64,000 nt of DNA from Malurus cyaneus samueli. Its lineage: Eukaryota; Chordata; Aves; Passeriformes; Maluridae. Location of the stretch: contig CM019217.1 in NCBI GenBank assembly GCA_009741485.1, forward strand, positions 31,100,061-31,164,060. Reading direction: 5' to 3'. The position numbers were made by a program, and so were the translations under genes. The notes under the pieces were generated by a model. That model did not search any database, was not told the origin of the DNA, and saw nothing but the letters and a program-made list of their open reading frames with translations. The first letter of the stretch is position 1; every line of letters starts with the position of its first letter. This document shows positions 25,545 through 36,740 of this stretch, in pieces.

Positions 25545-26548
25545 AGAGAAACAGAACAAGGAAAAAAGTATTGCCTGAGAAAAGGCCCAATTTTAAATGT
25601 CCTCACCTTTTCATCCTGACACATAAGCCTTCTGTCTGCTTGAACACTGCAAAAGTTCTGTTTCTTTATTTATTTGTTTATGATACCTGGGGTGTTTTTT
25701 TGTGCTTTTGAAAGCTGTATGGAAAGTTGTTTTGTTTTCTTTTTTTTTTCAATTGCGTAGAATTTTCACATCCAGAGACGACACACTTTGTCTTGTGTAC
25801 ATTTGATGTTATTTTTAATGGAAGTTTATGAAATGCTCAAGTATTTTTTCCATGGATCAGTGTTATCTTTTTTTAATTCTTTGACCAAAATCTCATTTCT
25901 TTTTCAAATGCTCTCTGTTGTTAGGAAACAGTGCAAGCAAGGGTTCTACATCTGGACAACTGAAAATGTAAAAACAAAGCAAAAAATTTCCATTCAAACC
26001 ATCTTTGTTGGAAGAAAAGCTTTAATTCCATATTTTGAAAGTTCCAGTACATTCATTGTTGTTCTTTACAAGCTGTGTGCTTTGGAGGAACTGAGTTTCA
26101 AAAGATTGCAAAATAATTTTCTTCTGTTGACAGCAAATACTGAACTTTCTTACCTGAAAAAAAATCTTCTGAGATTCACCTTACTCTTAACACAAGAGTA
26201 GCTTATGTTTACTGAAAACAGAGTTTAAATAAAGTAATGCAATATGTTCCGGCAAGGAAACAGCAGGAGTAATTTGTGCTCCACTCAGGATGATAAAGCC
26301 TCATAAAGCACAGGTATTTGGCTCAGATTTCAAAAACTCTTTTGAGCATTTCCCATCTCTAATACCCAGATTGGCTGGATATCCAGTGAGTTTCACGCCA
26401 CCCTGCAGTGTACTTTCCACGCCAATATGCAAGGAGATACGCAGGGCTGCAGCTCCTCAGGTCTTCCTCTGACACTGATAGTCTCATCCTTACATTGCCT
26501 CCCTTCTATTCCCAGTCCTTTACCCCTGGTGTGTGCAGAATCCTAGGC
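25543..26548. other. Unique non-coding DNA
   Basis: No gene is supported. A 137-codon plus-strand open frame at 25,788-26,201 is hydrophobic and lysine-rich in an AT-rich manner, with no domain I can name. It is probably a chance frame. Confidence 0.5.
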
Positions 26549-27110
26549 TCAGGGGCACTGAAGACTCCTATTTTCCCCGAAGCAAGCTGAGCTATGATCT
26601 GCACGGCCCGTTTTGCCTTGCGGCAACAGGCAGCTGCAGCAGACGGGGCTCAGCGCCAGCAGCAGCCGCCACACCTCGCACGCTTTGATCGCGCAGGTTT
26701 GCAGCGTCTCCTGGAGCAGACACAGCTTCTCAGGGGGCTCACACTCGGCTGCCAGCCGCACCTGGCCCAGCACCCAGGCACGGAAGGGGCCTCGCTACCC
26801 GGAGGAGCCTCCCTGTTGGAAGAGGCTGGATCAGCCTGTTTCATGGGCTGCTGCTTTGAACTCCCATCACCTTGCTGCCTCCCACATCTGGAGCCTGAGG
26901 TGAAGGAAGATGAAAGCGTGCTGGGGAGTGCAGAGGCTTGTGAGGCACGCTGGGAATGCTCCCAGCCTGCGAGCAGGGCTCCCGACTTGGCCATTCCCCA
27001 ACGCGGGCTGCTCCATCTCAGGGTTAGAGGATCTCTCTCTGCTGTGCAAACTGCCAGGGGTGTGTTTGCTGTATGCTGGAGTGTTTGTGCACAAACTAGG
27101 CGCTTGCATT
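26549..27110. other. GC- and CpG-richer patch with open frames on both strands, unidentified
   Basis: This patch stands out from its AT-rich surroundings by its GC content, and CpGs cluster at about 26,600-26,800. A 199-codon frame is open on the plus strand (26,594-27,193). The minus strand is also open in several frames: one (26,549-26,773) reads VRLAAECEPPEKLCLL, and a second (26,650-26,994) is serine-, glutamine- and glycine-rich. Joining the two minus-strand segments would need a frame change near 26,780. It could be a decayed retrocopy, a diverged exon, a short CpG-rich regulatory island or an old unrecognised repeat. I do not recognise a family and assign no function. Confidence 0.35.
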
Positions 27111-27194
27111 TATACTTACAAACAGTAGCTCTGATTGTACTCAGAGATCATGCCCAGATCAATCTTAATACTTTTCACAGTATTGATGACTGAT

Positions 27195-28788
27195 GATGAG
27201 TAAACACTCTAAGAGTCAAAGGTATTTAATATTTACAAAGCTTGCTTGATAATTTATCCACTGTGTTCTCCCACTGACTTCCACAAGTTTTGAATAAAGC
27301 CTTTAAAACACTGAAAGGAAGAAAAAAGGAGAAAAATTTCCAGCAAATACTGCTTTCCAATTCTTTTAGGCTTTGTAGTAAATCTATTAAAAGAAAGGGC
27401 AAGTCAATATTCAATGCACCTGGCCTGTTGCACTCAAGCTGAGCAGTCTCCAGCTCAGGCGAGCCTGTTAGCGTGAGCATTAGCCTCTTGGTTTTCTGCA
27501 AAACTAAGACACTTCCTGGACTAGCTTTTCTAAATAAAGATGTTTTTCTGAATGGAAAATTTCAGGCATAGATTTTACATTAGTAACAAAGCATAAATTA
27601 TAAACTGAATTTCTGAACTGTAAATTTTATTGTCCCTATGGCTTATGACATCATAACATTCCCTGAATGTTAGTGTTAGAGGAGGCAGAGAAAACTGCCT
27701 ATGCAAATATAAAATTGTGTAAATCTTAGTCTCCCTGGTCTTTTTAGAATAACAAACAATGATACATAATTAATTGTAATTTTGCTAGAAGTGACATTAT
27801 CACCATACTCATAAATACCCACAAGGCAAGGGCTGTCCCAAGGGAGATAACTTTCTTTCAATGGTGTGATAAAGTGTTCTCATCACAGGCAGTATTTATT
27901 GCCTGTATCTCATGAGAGATGATTAAAACAGGAGAAGAGCAAATAAGCAGACACAAAGCATCCCCACTATGCTCATTTTACAGGCTTGCTTCTACTTGTT
28001 TAAAAAACAGTGTATTAATATGAGACAATGATCATTTTTCCTCCTTCAGCTTCCTTACTGGGTTTTATCATTGTTTTGGAGAAAAATGACTAGGAAAATT
28101 ACCAAAACCTTAATATCTTTTAAAAACTCCTACACTGAGCTACAATCTGTGATGCAGTAAACTGCAAACAATCTCATCACTTATCATGTTTCCTCTAGCT
28201 AGCTTTCATGCCCCTACGTGAGCACAAATGGAAAGGCACTTCACTACATTCCCTTTTCTTACAAGGTAACCCAGAAGAAATGCTAATAAATTAATTACAT
28301 TAAAATTATACATGATTTGCTTTGCTTAAATAAAGAATAAGAGCTGTGGTAAAGTCATGTTTTGGGGTTCTTTAGATGAACAAAATGCCCTTTTTGATTG
28401 ATTACAAGTCTTTCAGGAAGGCAGGTGACATTTCCTGCAACACTGGCTGGAACTCACAATTCCCTTTTGGAAAAGCTAATGAGACTTAGAGTTTGAAAAA
28501 TTTTTGAAGTTATGTGCTCAGCTAGAATAAAACATTGTGGAAAAGTTCACTTCAGCCAAGTTGGTGAAAAAACTCATTGCCAAATTTTCCTTTGTTTTTT
28601 GAATTTGCTCTCTCAGTGTAGATTTGTTCTAAAAATAAATCTGCAAAGCAGAAAACTTATCTGTGTTGTTAAAATATCAGTATTTTTATCTTTTTGTTCA
28701 AAGGTAACTTAAGATCTAAAATGACCTATAGTTTCTTGCTTCTTTTTTAAAAGACCTTGCTTTTTGCTTTTCTTTATATGTAGACATC
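27195..28788. other. Unique AT-rich non-coding DNA
   Basis: No gene or repeat is recognised between the GC-rich patch and the second family-A LTR. Open frames are short and unremarkable. Confidence 0.55.
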
Positions 28789-28930
28789 TGTCTCGGTTTG
28801 AGACAATGTTTTCAGAGAAAAATGTTACAGAGTAAACGTTTCCTCTCTGAAGAGAAAAATTTAATAATTTTTTCCCACCAATATGAAATAGATGTTTGGA
28901 CAAAAGTGAAGAGAAAAAAAAGAAAAGTAA

Positions 28931-28936
28931 TTTATT
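28931..28936 (-). promoter_or_regulatory. Polyadenylation signal of the second family-A LTR
   Basis: TTTATT as given is AATAAA on the minus strand, at the position equivalent to 2672-2677 in the first copy. Conservation of the signal between two diverged copies supports the orientation. Confidence 0.55.
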
Positions 28937-29796
28937 AACAAAACACAGTGCCCACAGGACACAGAAAAAAAGTAACAGATATTTAAAACTCAGGAACACA
29001 CACTGCCGCCTCCCCACAGCTGAGTGACCACGTGGTGCAGAGAAAAAAATGGGCACTCCCGTCCATGGGGAAAAGAAACAAAAGAAAGAGTCCACATGGC
29101 GGCTCCGGCAACAGTGAAAAAACAAACCTGATGATAGTCCTCACTGTGCACGAAACAGAGTGTTCGGTGTAGTTTTCTGTCACTGGCTTGGCTTCTTCCA
29201 GAGTCCGGGATGAGACAGAGCCGTGCAGCTTCTCCCTGCTGGCTGCTGAATTGCTCCAGAATAAAAAAAAAATAAAAAAATAAAAAAAAGAGAAAAAATC
29301 ACATGGGTCAAGAGTAGGGTGGCAGTCCAAGGAGAGCTGTCTGCCCAAGGAAACAAGCCTGAGCTAGCTAAACGGCAACAATGTAACTCCGCTGCACACA
29401 GCGAGCAAGGACCTCTCACGGCACAGAGCTGAGCTCAAAAGCCCATGAGCTGAGCTCCAAAAAGCAAAAGGCAAAAGCACTGGCTTTTAAACTGCCTCGC
29501 TGCTCCTGCCTCTTCCTTCAGGTTGGATTTAAAGGCACAAGGTTCTTTTGGGCTACAAGCTGAGAGAGACTAGTCGGTTCTTATTCATGCCTCAACATAT
29601 GTTCCATGAGGTATGAAATGGCTTCCAGGAGTAATGTGCTTGCAGGGAGCCTTGTCCCTCAGGAGGTTTCGCCTGGCAGCCAGTCACAGGAGAGACAGCT
29701 TCCCCCACTGCTCTGCAAGCACCCTGCCCCCACCTTGTTGGTGGGGCAGATGCCCGGGAAAAAGCCGCAAAAAGCGGGAAATAGGAAGGCAAGGCA

Positions 29797-29803
29797 TATA
29801 AAA
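29797..29803 (+). promoter_or_regulatory. TATA box of the nested LTR-like element
   Basis: TATAAAA followed by G, preceded by a GC-containing stretch, lies about 235 bases inside the nested element, a plausible U3/R promoter position. It is predicted from sequence alone. Confidence 0.5.
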
Positions 29804-30480
29804 GCAGCTAACTGCAACACAACAGGGGCTATTTTCTTTGAAAGGAGCAGGGACCCACCTGGAGGGTCACCTTGGCCTCCCCCCCTGCTCCCTCGCTTTT
29901 CCTTTTCTCCCGTGGTCTCTTCCCTTTCTGCACCTTCCTGCTCGTGTGCTCTGTTCGCCCTTCCGAGGCAGCTCGACCCTGCAACAACCTCGTGTTTGCT
30001 CTTCCCGATGGAGCCGCCGCCTGCAGCAGCCGCTGTCGTGGGTCCCGCAGCCCCAGCCCGCCCACAGCCATGTGTCTGGCAGTGCCCACAGCCCCAGCCT
30101 GCCCACAGCAGCCACAGCTATCTCATGGGTGTGCCCGTAGCCACGGCACCGTGTTCTCCTCTGACGAGAGGGACACACAGCCGCTGCTGTTTGGAAATCG
30201 CGCCCACCCCACCTCGGAAGCCACACAGTCTCCTCGCGGTTCGCAGCACACACACACACTCCTTCAGCTGAGCTGACGTTGACGGGGTGCCTGGGGTACA
30301 GCGTTAACAATCTGTCTGCTATTCTGTCTCTCTCCATTTCTCCTTTTCCCTCTTTGTTTCCTTTTCTATCCCCCCTTGGTAGGAAGTGGTAGGAACACTT
30401 ACCCTTCTTTATCAACAAATAGTTCTCAGATCTAATATTGCTGTGTTTGCACTTTATTTTTTGTTCAAGAAATTTATTAA

Positions 30481-30486
30481 AATAAA
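30481..30486 (+). terminator. Polyadenylation signal of the nested LTR-like element
   Basis: AATAAA lies 38 bases before the proposed 3' end of the nested element, following an A/T-rich stretch. Its placement near the end fits an LTR R-U5 junction on the plus strand. Confidence 0.5.
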
Positions 30487-30581
30487 AGTCTCCCTGACTC
30501 CCTCTTTTCAAGCGGGACGGGACACAAGCCAACGCAATATAGGAATACAGGATTGGCACAACATCAACCCAAGACAACCTC

Positions 30582-32359
30582 TTTTTGCATTAATGATGTA
30601 GTTCAAGCCTAAAGTTCTAGCTAATTTGTGTGTACAAGAAAAACTGGTTTTAAATTTGTGAAGTATGTGAGCTAGAAAATGAAATATTAAAAGACAAAAA
30701 TTATTTTCCCATAAACTTCTGTAATGGATTAAAACATTTTGAGAATCAAAAACATTCAGATTTGCTTCCTATTCATTCTCCAATATTTGGGTGAATGTTT
30801 TATTAGGTCTAGATAACTATTTTGGGCTACAAATACCACCTATCAGAACCCTTTCTTCTCCACAAGTATCAGCCATTGATGATGAGATGAAAACACATTT
30901 AGACAAATACAACAAAAGTGTTCTTCAGAATTGCAAGATGCTTGTTTATTTATTTAGCAATTTTACTTACCTTGAAGGTTTTATATTTAATAATATGTCC
31001 TTTAGCGCCATGAATAATTTTCTAACAGACATTTTGTGTGGTCAGTTTATATTCCCTTGTTCTTCTCATGATTTGAAATGAGTAAACAAAAACGTCTCCA
31101 CATAAACCAGTACAATGGGATTTATATTTAGTAGCAATTTCCTTTGTTCTTGCAGTCTTCAAAACACAGGAAAAAAAAAATCCCCTGGTTTTGCACAAGA
31201 CAACTACACTTTGCTGCTTTTCCACACCATGAGTGTGCTGCCATAATGGTGGCATGATTAGAAACACTACAACTCATGACACTACTGAATTTAAACAATA
31301 AATTGAAACTTTTGAAAAATTTAAACCTTTGAGGAACTCACCAACAAGCACAGTGTAATTGGTGTTGTAATTAATGCTGCTATATAAAAAAGAATTTAAT
31401 TTCCTGTAATTTGTGAAATATGAGTAGTTCTGTAAATACTCAATGCTAGCTTAACTCTAAAATGAGCTAACATCTGCTCAGTTTTAGGTGAATAAAGTAC
31501 TGGAGATGATTTGTGTTCTTTCTCTTCACTGTTACTTTTTTTCTCCCCCTAAATAATGGGAATCTTTCATAATAAATTCTTACTTCCCCCTTAACTTCAG
31601 CAACACTTTCACTATTTACTCCTATAATTATTTGATAGGAAAAATATTGCAAGTTTGTGCAACTGATTCTAATTTTTTCATTAGTATTTGTTTTTAAGCT
31701 AGGATAGACATTAACATGATACCAGCGCAATTTTATAATGAAATTACTTATCCAGGTGGCTTGACATGAGAATTAATTTATCTACCAGATGTTACTAAAA
31801 AAATAAAAAATATTATTTGTTATTAGAAGAAATAATTACCACTTGTCTTCAATTTCAAAAGTTCTGTATTCAAAATAAGTGATTTTAATAAGGTGGTAGC
31901 TGTTTTGGTTCAGTGTCCCTAAATGGGAAAGATATGTAGAACAAAGTTAAAAAAAAAGTCAATAGGTCAAATAATGATCTTACTGTCTGTGAAGGGGAAA
32001 CGGTAAATCTATAAATGTAACAGGAATCAAAATAGGCCACAAAAGTGATAAAGACTTTTTGACTTATGAGAGAGAAACATTGAAGACAAACAATGGCCAT
32101 ACATGAAAAAAAAACCCCATGAAAATTCTAACCCTTATTGTTAGAATTATTAGAAATGTACCTAGACCATGAAATTTAATTCTTATATAAGGTTGGATTT
32201 AAGCTCAGGTTTCTACCCTAATATGAAGTCTTCAATGATCATGGATTCTGGGCATCTCACCATACAACTCAAGAGTCATCATCATCGTTACAGTCATGCC
32301 AAGGTGGAAGTTGTTCCAGCTTCTGCTATTACCATATCAGACAAGGCAGGACAATATTG
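30582..32359. other. Unique AT-rich non-coding DNA
   Basis: No gene or repeat is recognised between the LTR and the next CR1 copy. Open frames under 100 codons show nothing familiar. Confidence 0.55.
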
Positions 32360-33540
32360 TAGAATCACAGAACCACAGAATGGGTCAGGTTGGAAGGAAC
32401 CACAGTGGGTCATCTGCTCCAACCTCCCTGCTCAAGCAGAGTCATCCTAGAGCACATGGCACAGGATTGTGTCCAGATGTGTCTTGAATATCTCCAGTGG
32501 GAGAGACCCCACAACATCTCTGGGAACTTGTTCCAGTGCTGGCTCAAGGACAGTTTGTTGTCCCCCAGGACCCCCAGATCCTTCTCTGTGGAACTACTTT
32601 CCAGCAGCTGAACCCCCAGCCTGTGCTGGTGCCTGGGTTTTTCCTCCCCAGCTGCAGGACCCTGCTTTTGCCTTTACTGAATTTCCTCTCTGCCCATCCC
32701 TGCAGCCTGTCAAGTCCCTTCTATAGGGCAGCACAGCCCTTGGGTTACTGGCTGCTCCTCCCAGCTTTGTGCCATCAATGAACGTGCTGAGGAGGCACCT
32801 GCCTCTTCATCCAAGTCACTGATGAACAATGATCTCATTGTTACGACTGGGGGGACACCTTTACTGACTGACCTCCAATTAGATCCAGTGTCAGTGATAA
32901 TGGTGCTCTGGGATCTGCTCTTCAGGCAGTTCTCAGTCCTCCTCACTGTCCACTCAACCAGCCCACAAATCCTTACTTTGTCTAATGTTGTGACAGACAA
33001 TGTCAAAAGCCTTGCTGGAGTAAAGTTAGACAACATCCACTTTTCTCCACTCATCCATCCAGGTAGTTGTGTCATTATAGAAGGCCATAATGTTGGTCAC
33101 GCATGATTTACCTTTAGTGAATCCATTCTGACTAGTCCTGATCACATTCTTGTCATCCCTGTGGATAAAGATGGCCTCCAGAATGAGATGGTCTACCACT
33201 TTTTCAGGGATTGAGGTAAGAATGACTGGCCAGTGGTTCCTTGGGACCTCCTTCTTGCCTTCAGGGTGACATTTGCTGTCTTCCAATCATCAGGCACCTC
33301 CTCTGACCCTGAGGACCTCCCCAAGAGGATTGTGGACCCCCTCACTATGGTCTCTTGGCATTCTCGGATGAATTATGTCAGGGACCTGTGGACTTGTGCA
33401 TGTCAATCCCTCTAGGTGTTCTCTAACCCAATCCTCCCTGACCAAGGGGAAATCTTCCTTCTGAAATTCTTTTACCCTGGTATCTTGATTACCCTGGTCC
33501 AAGATTCTTGAGGACTGATCTTGACAGTGAAGATGCTCTT
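32360..33540 (-). mobile_element. CR1 LINE, minus strand, 5'-truncated with internal deletion
   Basis: Read on the plus strand, the 3' end of the element comes first: TAGAATCACAGAACCACAG at 32,360, then TTGGAAGGAACC and the CAGAGTCATCCTAGAGCAC segment. Next come the reverse complement of the CR1 C-terminal region (CCCCCAGGACCCCCAGATCC, near 32,562), GCAGGACCCTGCTTTTGCC, and then the polymerase core. At about 32,532-32,542 the sequence jumps from the 3' untranslated region to the coding part, so roughly 0.5 kb is missing compared with the family. The 5' end fades near 33,535-33,560. This is a different CR1 subfamily from the copies at 12.8 and 51.1 kb. Confidence 0.92.
32560..33540 (-). pseudogene. 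Broken CR1 reverse transcriptase remnant
   Basis: Minus-strand translation gives polymerase segments in order from the high-coordinate end: a REDWVREHLEGL segment (about 33,420-33,460), EDSKCHPEGKKE (about 33,250-33,285), then LTSIPEKVVDHLILEAI, NGFTKGKSCVTNIMAF and the WRKVDVV segment that precedes the first catalytic aspartate. Frames change at about 33,285 and again near 33,030. The active-site FADD box has decayed to FIDG (32,771-32,782). Several stops interrupt the rest. The protein is dead, but its order is clear, so the identification is secure. Confidence 0.85.
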
Positions 33541-34262
33541 TGAACAAATCCTGAAGGAATCGTTTTATATAAGACTGCTTCTCTTCTGTCTTCCCCTCTT
33601 TCATTTTTCAATCTTCTTCTCATATTCACTTTCGTAACCACTGTTTTCTCTAAAGTGAATGCTAGACTCTTGTCATTTTTGAGTTAGAAAGCATCAACTC
33701 AACATATTAATTTTTTTTTCCTGTACTATTACTAAATTGCTGCACAAGCAGAAGGCTTAGCGTTTTCATATCTTCACTTCTGTAAATTATGTTTTTAATT
33801 TAATTTTCAAGTATTTTTAAGTATTTTTAAGGTTTTAGGGTGGGGTTTCTAATTTTAGGGTGGGGTTACTATCCTGCTAAACTGGCCTTGAGTTAACTTT
33901 GTGAAGAAGTCTCAGAAATTTTTTAGTGTCTTGCAATTTCAATTTGAACTATTTTTTCTACATAAGCGGGAATGATTTTCTGCACAGTGTAATGGCCATT
34001 TGAAAGTTTTCTATTTTCTCTCTGTAAAGAAAAACAGATCTATTTCAGAAAGTGGAACTGAATAAAATCAAAATTGTTCTTATAATACCTTATATATAAT
34101 GAAAATTAAATTCAGTTTATTCAGCTACCAATTTTCTCCTAAGGATCATGTTGCTCTTCTGAGCATTACATTTTGCCTATTGAAATTGACAACAGGCAAA
34201 ACAAAGTTTTACATAATGGGACAGAGTAACATAACCAAGAGTATCAATGTGTTTCCTAAGAT

Positions 34263-34316
34263 TCAAAAATACTGTGTGATCCAAAAATACTGTGTGATCC
34301 AAAAATACTGTGTGAT
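34263..34316. repeat. Three-copy 18-bp tandem repeat
   Basis: The unit CCAAAAATACTGTGTGAT occurs three times in a row; the first copy starts TC instead of CC and the others are identical. As the period is a multiple of three, all frames through it stay open. The near-identity suggests recent duplication and possible length variation between individuals. Confidence 0.95.
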
Positions 34317-36593
34317 CTCAAAGGCACATCAGCGTTTCTTTTGCAACTAGTTGTAAAATAAGTTTTCTTTTTTAATTTGATTGAGCACAGAGACAAGCAC
34401 ATCCATATCAGAACTCATTATGTATTTTCCCCTTTTCTTAGGGAAAGAATAATGCATAAAGAGTCAGGGAATCTGTGATAGTAAAAGTAATGACACTTCA
34501 CCAATGATAAATTTAATTCACTTCAAGAACATTCATCCAATTCCCGTTGGTTTAGGGTTTTTAAGTTTTCTCCAGTATGTAAACTATTTGTTAAGGGCAC
34601 AGACCTGTATATTTCTGTTAATCTAAGAATCTATCTAATGCCTAAACTTCATTCCTGGTTCCTGACTACAGGTGTTATCAGTTTTAATCTTCTGGAGAAT
34701 TTATGTGCTACATAAATTAGCATTGAAGATAATAAATCAAAGTAGAATACCTTGGAATGTATTTTTCCCAACAGCTTATTAAAATCTGCTTTATGGAATA
34801 TACAGGAAATACAATTTCTGTAGAAGCAGATTGAAATTGTAATAGGTAATTCTAGTCTTTCCTGTTTATCCAAGATTAATCTTCACATTTTTACATATGA
34901 TGGCTACAGATATTTTAGATTTTATAGAGCAGATGAATATTAAATCAATTCCTTTGATCAGCGTGAGAGACTAGGAGAGATTTTCATCATCAGTCATACA
35001 TTTACAAGCATAACAATCTTACATGGGTATACCTTGCTTATCAATAGTAACTAGCACAAACTAATAGGGTATTAATTTACTATTTGATAAAATATGCTTT
35101 TAATTTTCTGTACATCTCTCTTGTGACCCAATATATTTAAAAGTTTGTAAATCAGACTTGTAAAACTCATTCATGCTGCATCCACTATGGAATTTGTGAG
35201 AAGTGAGTGAAATACATGACATTTTCAGAAGAGCTCACCAATCGTCTACTGTTACAATTTAAATCAATATAGATTAATGATAGTAATAATATTTTTACAC
35301 TTATTTGGTAGAAGCAACATATATGGGAGAGATCAGACTGTTGTTACTTAAAACATCCTATTATAGGAGGACGATGTAAATAATAGCATGTAACAGAGAG
35401 AGGCACCATGTTAATAATCCAAAATTTTGGTAGTTACATAGCCTTGTCTTGTTTGCTGTTTCTGTGATGTAAATTTTTACTAGTTTTCCAACTGACATAG
35501 GTGTGTCTAATTTCACTCTAACTTGATTTCAGAATATTTCTTACTGAATATGTTAAAAATGGAAACATTCTAAAGCAGTACTGTTTTTGAAGGGTATGTT
35601 TTGACTAATCAGTATACATTAAATATAGGAAAAGGTCACCTGATTATTCAACTACAAACACCTATTGATTTGAGTTTCCTTCCAGGTGTCCTTGATACAT
35701 GAAAAAAACCATAGTATTTGTGACATTTTTTACTTCCATGAAGTCATGTTATCAGGAAAAAATGCTACAACTTCTAAAATGTCTTATGTAGTAAGGATAG
35801 AAAGCAACCCTTTGGGATTCATAATCTGCACCATCACTTCAATAAATTTCACCCAACAAATAAGAGATTGGATTTTTGTTTGCTTGTTTGCTTATAATTG
35901 CTAAACCAGAGCATTCTCCAAAAATCTCAAGTTTGTAGTCATCAAGAGAAAATAGTAGTTCAACATGACAGGTAGAAAAATGGAACAAAGACTTTCATTA
36001 AATTGTCCTTAATTCATTGCCAAAGGAGTACATTAGAAGTCATCATTCTTACTCTCAAATCTTCCATACATAAATGTCTGAGCACCAAACTCCTCCAAGA
36101 GAAAAACAGAGTATTTGATTTTAAGCATAACTTGTTGTGCCACTTGACAAGCACAGATAGAAGAGCAAAGAATGTAAGAAATTTATATTTAAATATAGAA
36201 CTTAATGTTGTATTTGCATTTGATCCAGATATTAGAAAAAAATATGGACTGTCATTATATAGCCTATAGACATACATGTACACTATATACTTCATTTAAG
36301 TTATTCAAGAAGTATTCAAGAAGTAATATATCATTTTCCCAACCTTTAACAAAGGCAGGAACAAAAGGCAATATTATCAGACTGTGACATAAGAAATGCA
36401 CCTTTTCTAATTGCCTGCTGTTTGAATTTCAATATTCTGAAACTAGCTCCATGTGCAATGCAAACCAGGGAAAGCTGTCAATATTTGAGAATTCTGTTCA
36501 GCACAGTAATGCCAGTAAGATTTTCCACCATTTTTGCCCATCATTCATCATTATTTATTGCATTGTATTTAAATGAAATCTAGCCACTCCCTT

Positions 36594-36656
36594 AAAAAAC
36601 AAAAACAATAAAAAACACCAATCAAACAAAAAATGCCAAAAACCCCAGCCAAACCT

Positions 36657-36687
<31 letters not shown>

Positions 36688-36740
36688 CCCAACAAAATAC
36701 AACAAACCACAAAGAAAACAAACAAAACAACAAAACCAGA
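36594..36740. repeat. A/C-rich low-complexity tract with 27-A run
   Basis: Stretches of AAAAAC and AAACC-like sequence surround a pure A run at 36,661-36,687. This type of degenerate A-rich tract recurs at 40,918-41,060 and, as the complement, at 59,165-59,260. Confidence 0.9.

Larger units (their letters stand above)
29561..30524 (+). mobile_element. Nested LTR-like insertion inside the family-A LTR
   Basis: This 964-bp block splits the family-A LTR. CAAGC (or ACAAGC) occurs just before it (29,555-29,560) and just after it (30,524-30,529). Removing the block with one repeat copy restores a sequence that aligns with the uninterrupted LTR: GGGCTACAAGCCAACG here against GGGCATATGTGCCAACG at about 3255-3271. 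With a 5-bp duplication the element begins TG and ends CA, as retroviral LTRs do. Plus-strand promoter-like signals fit an LTR: TATAAAA at 29,797-29,803 and AATAAA at 30,481-30,486, close to the 3' end. Its middle is GC-rich with imperfect repeats of a CCCACAGCCCCAGCC-like unit near 30,050-30,110. The terminal bases do not form obvious inverted repeats, and I cannot name the family. Confidence 0.65.
28789..30576 (-). mobile_element. Family-A LTR, second copy, interrupted by a nested insertion
   Basis: It starts TGTCTCGGTTTGAGACAATG at 28,789 and ends CAACATCAACCCAAGACA at 30,576, the same termini as the copy at 2611-3322. Flanking bases are ACATC (28,784-28,788) and ACCTC (30,577-30,581), a 5-bp target duplication with one mismatch. 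The LTR itself is 28,789-29,560 plus 30,525-30,576, about 824 bp; the rest is a nested element. As in the first copy, the minus strand appears to be sense: AATAAA is at 28,931-28,936 (TTTATT as given), and a TATA-like TTTAAAAG on the minus strand covers 29,484-29,491. An A-rich tract at 29,263-29,300 is specific to this copy. No internal retroviral genes are present, so it is a solo LTR. Confidence 0.82.

Noticed and set aside
25788..26201. 137-codon hydrophobic open frame as a small membrane protein
   Set aside because: The hydrophobic residues are mostly Phe and Leu from T-rich codons; there is no ordered membrane-segment pattern or supporting context.
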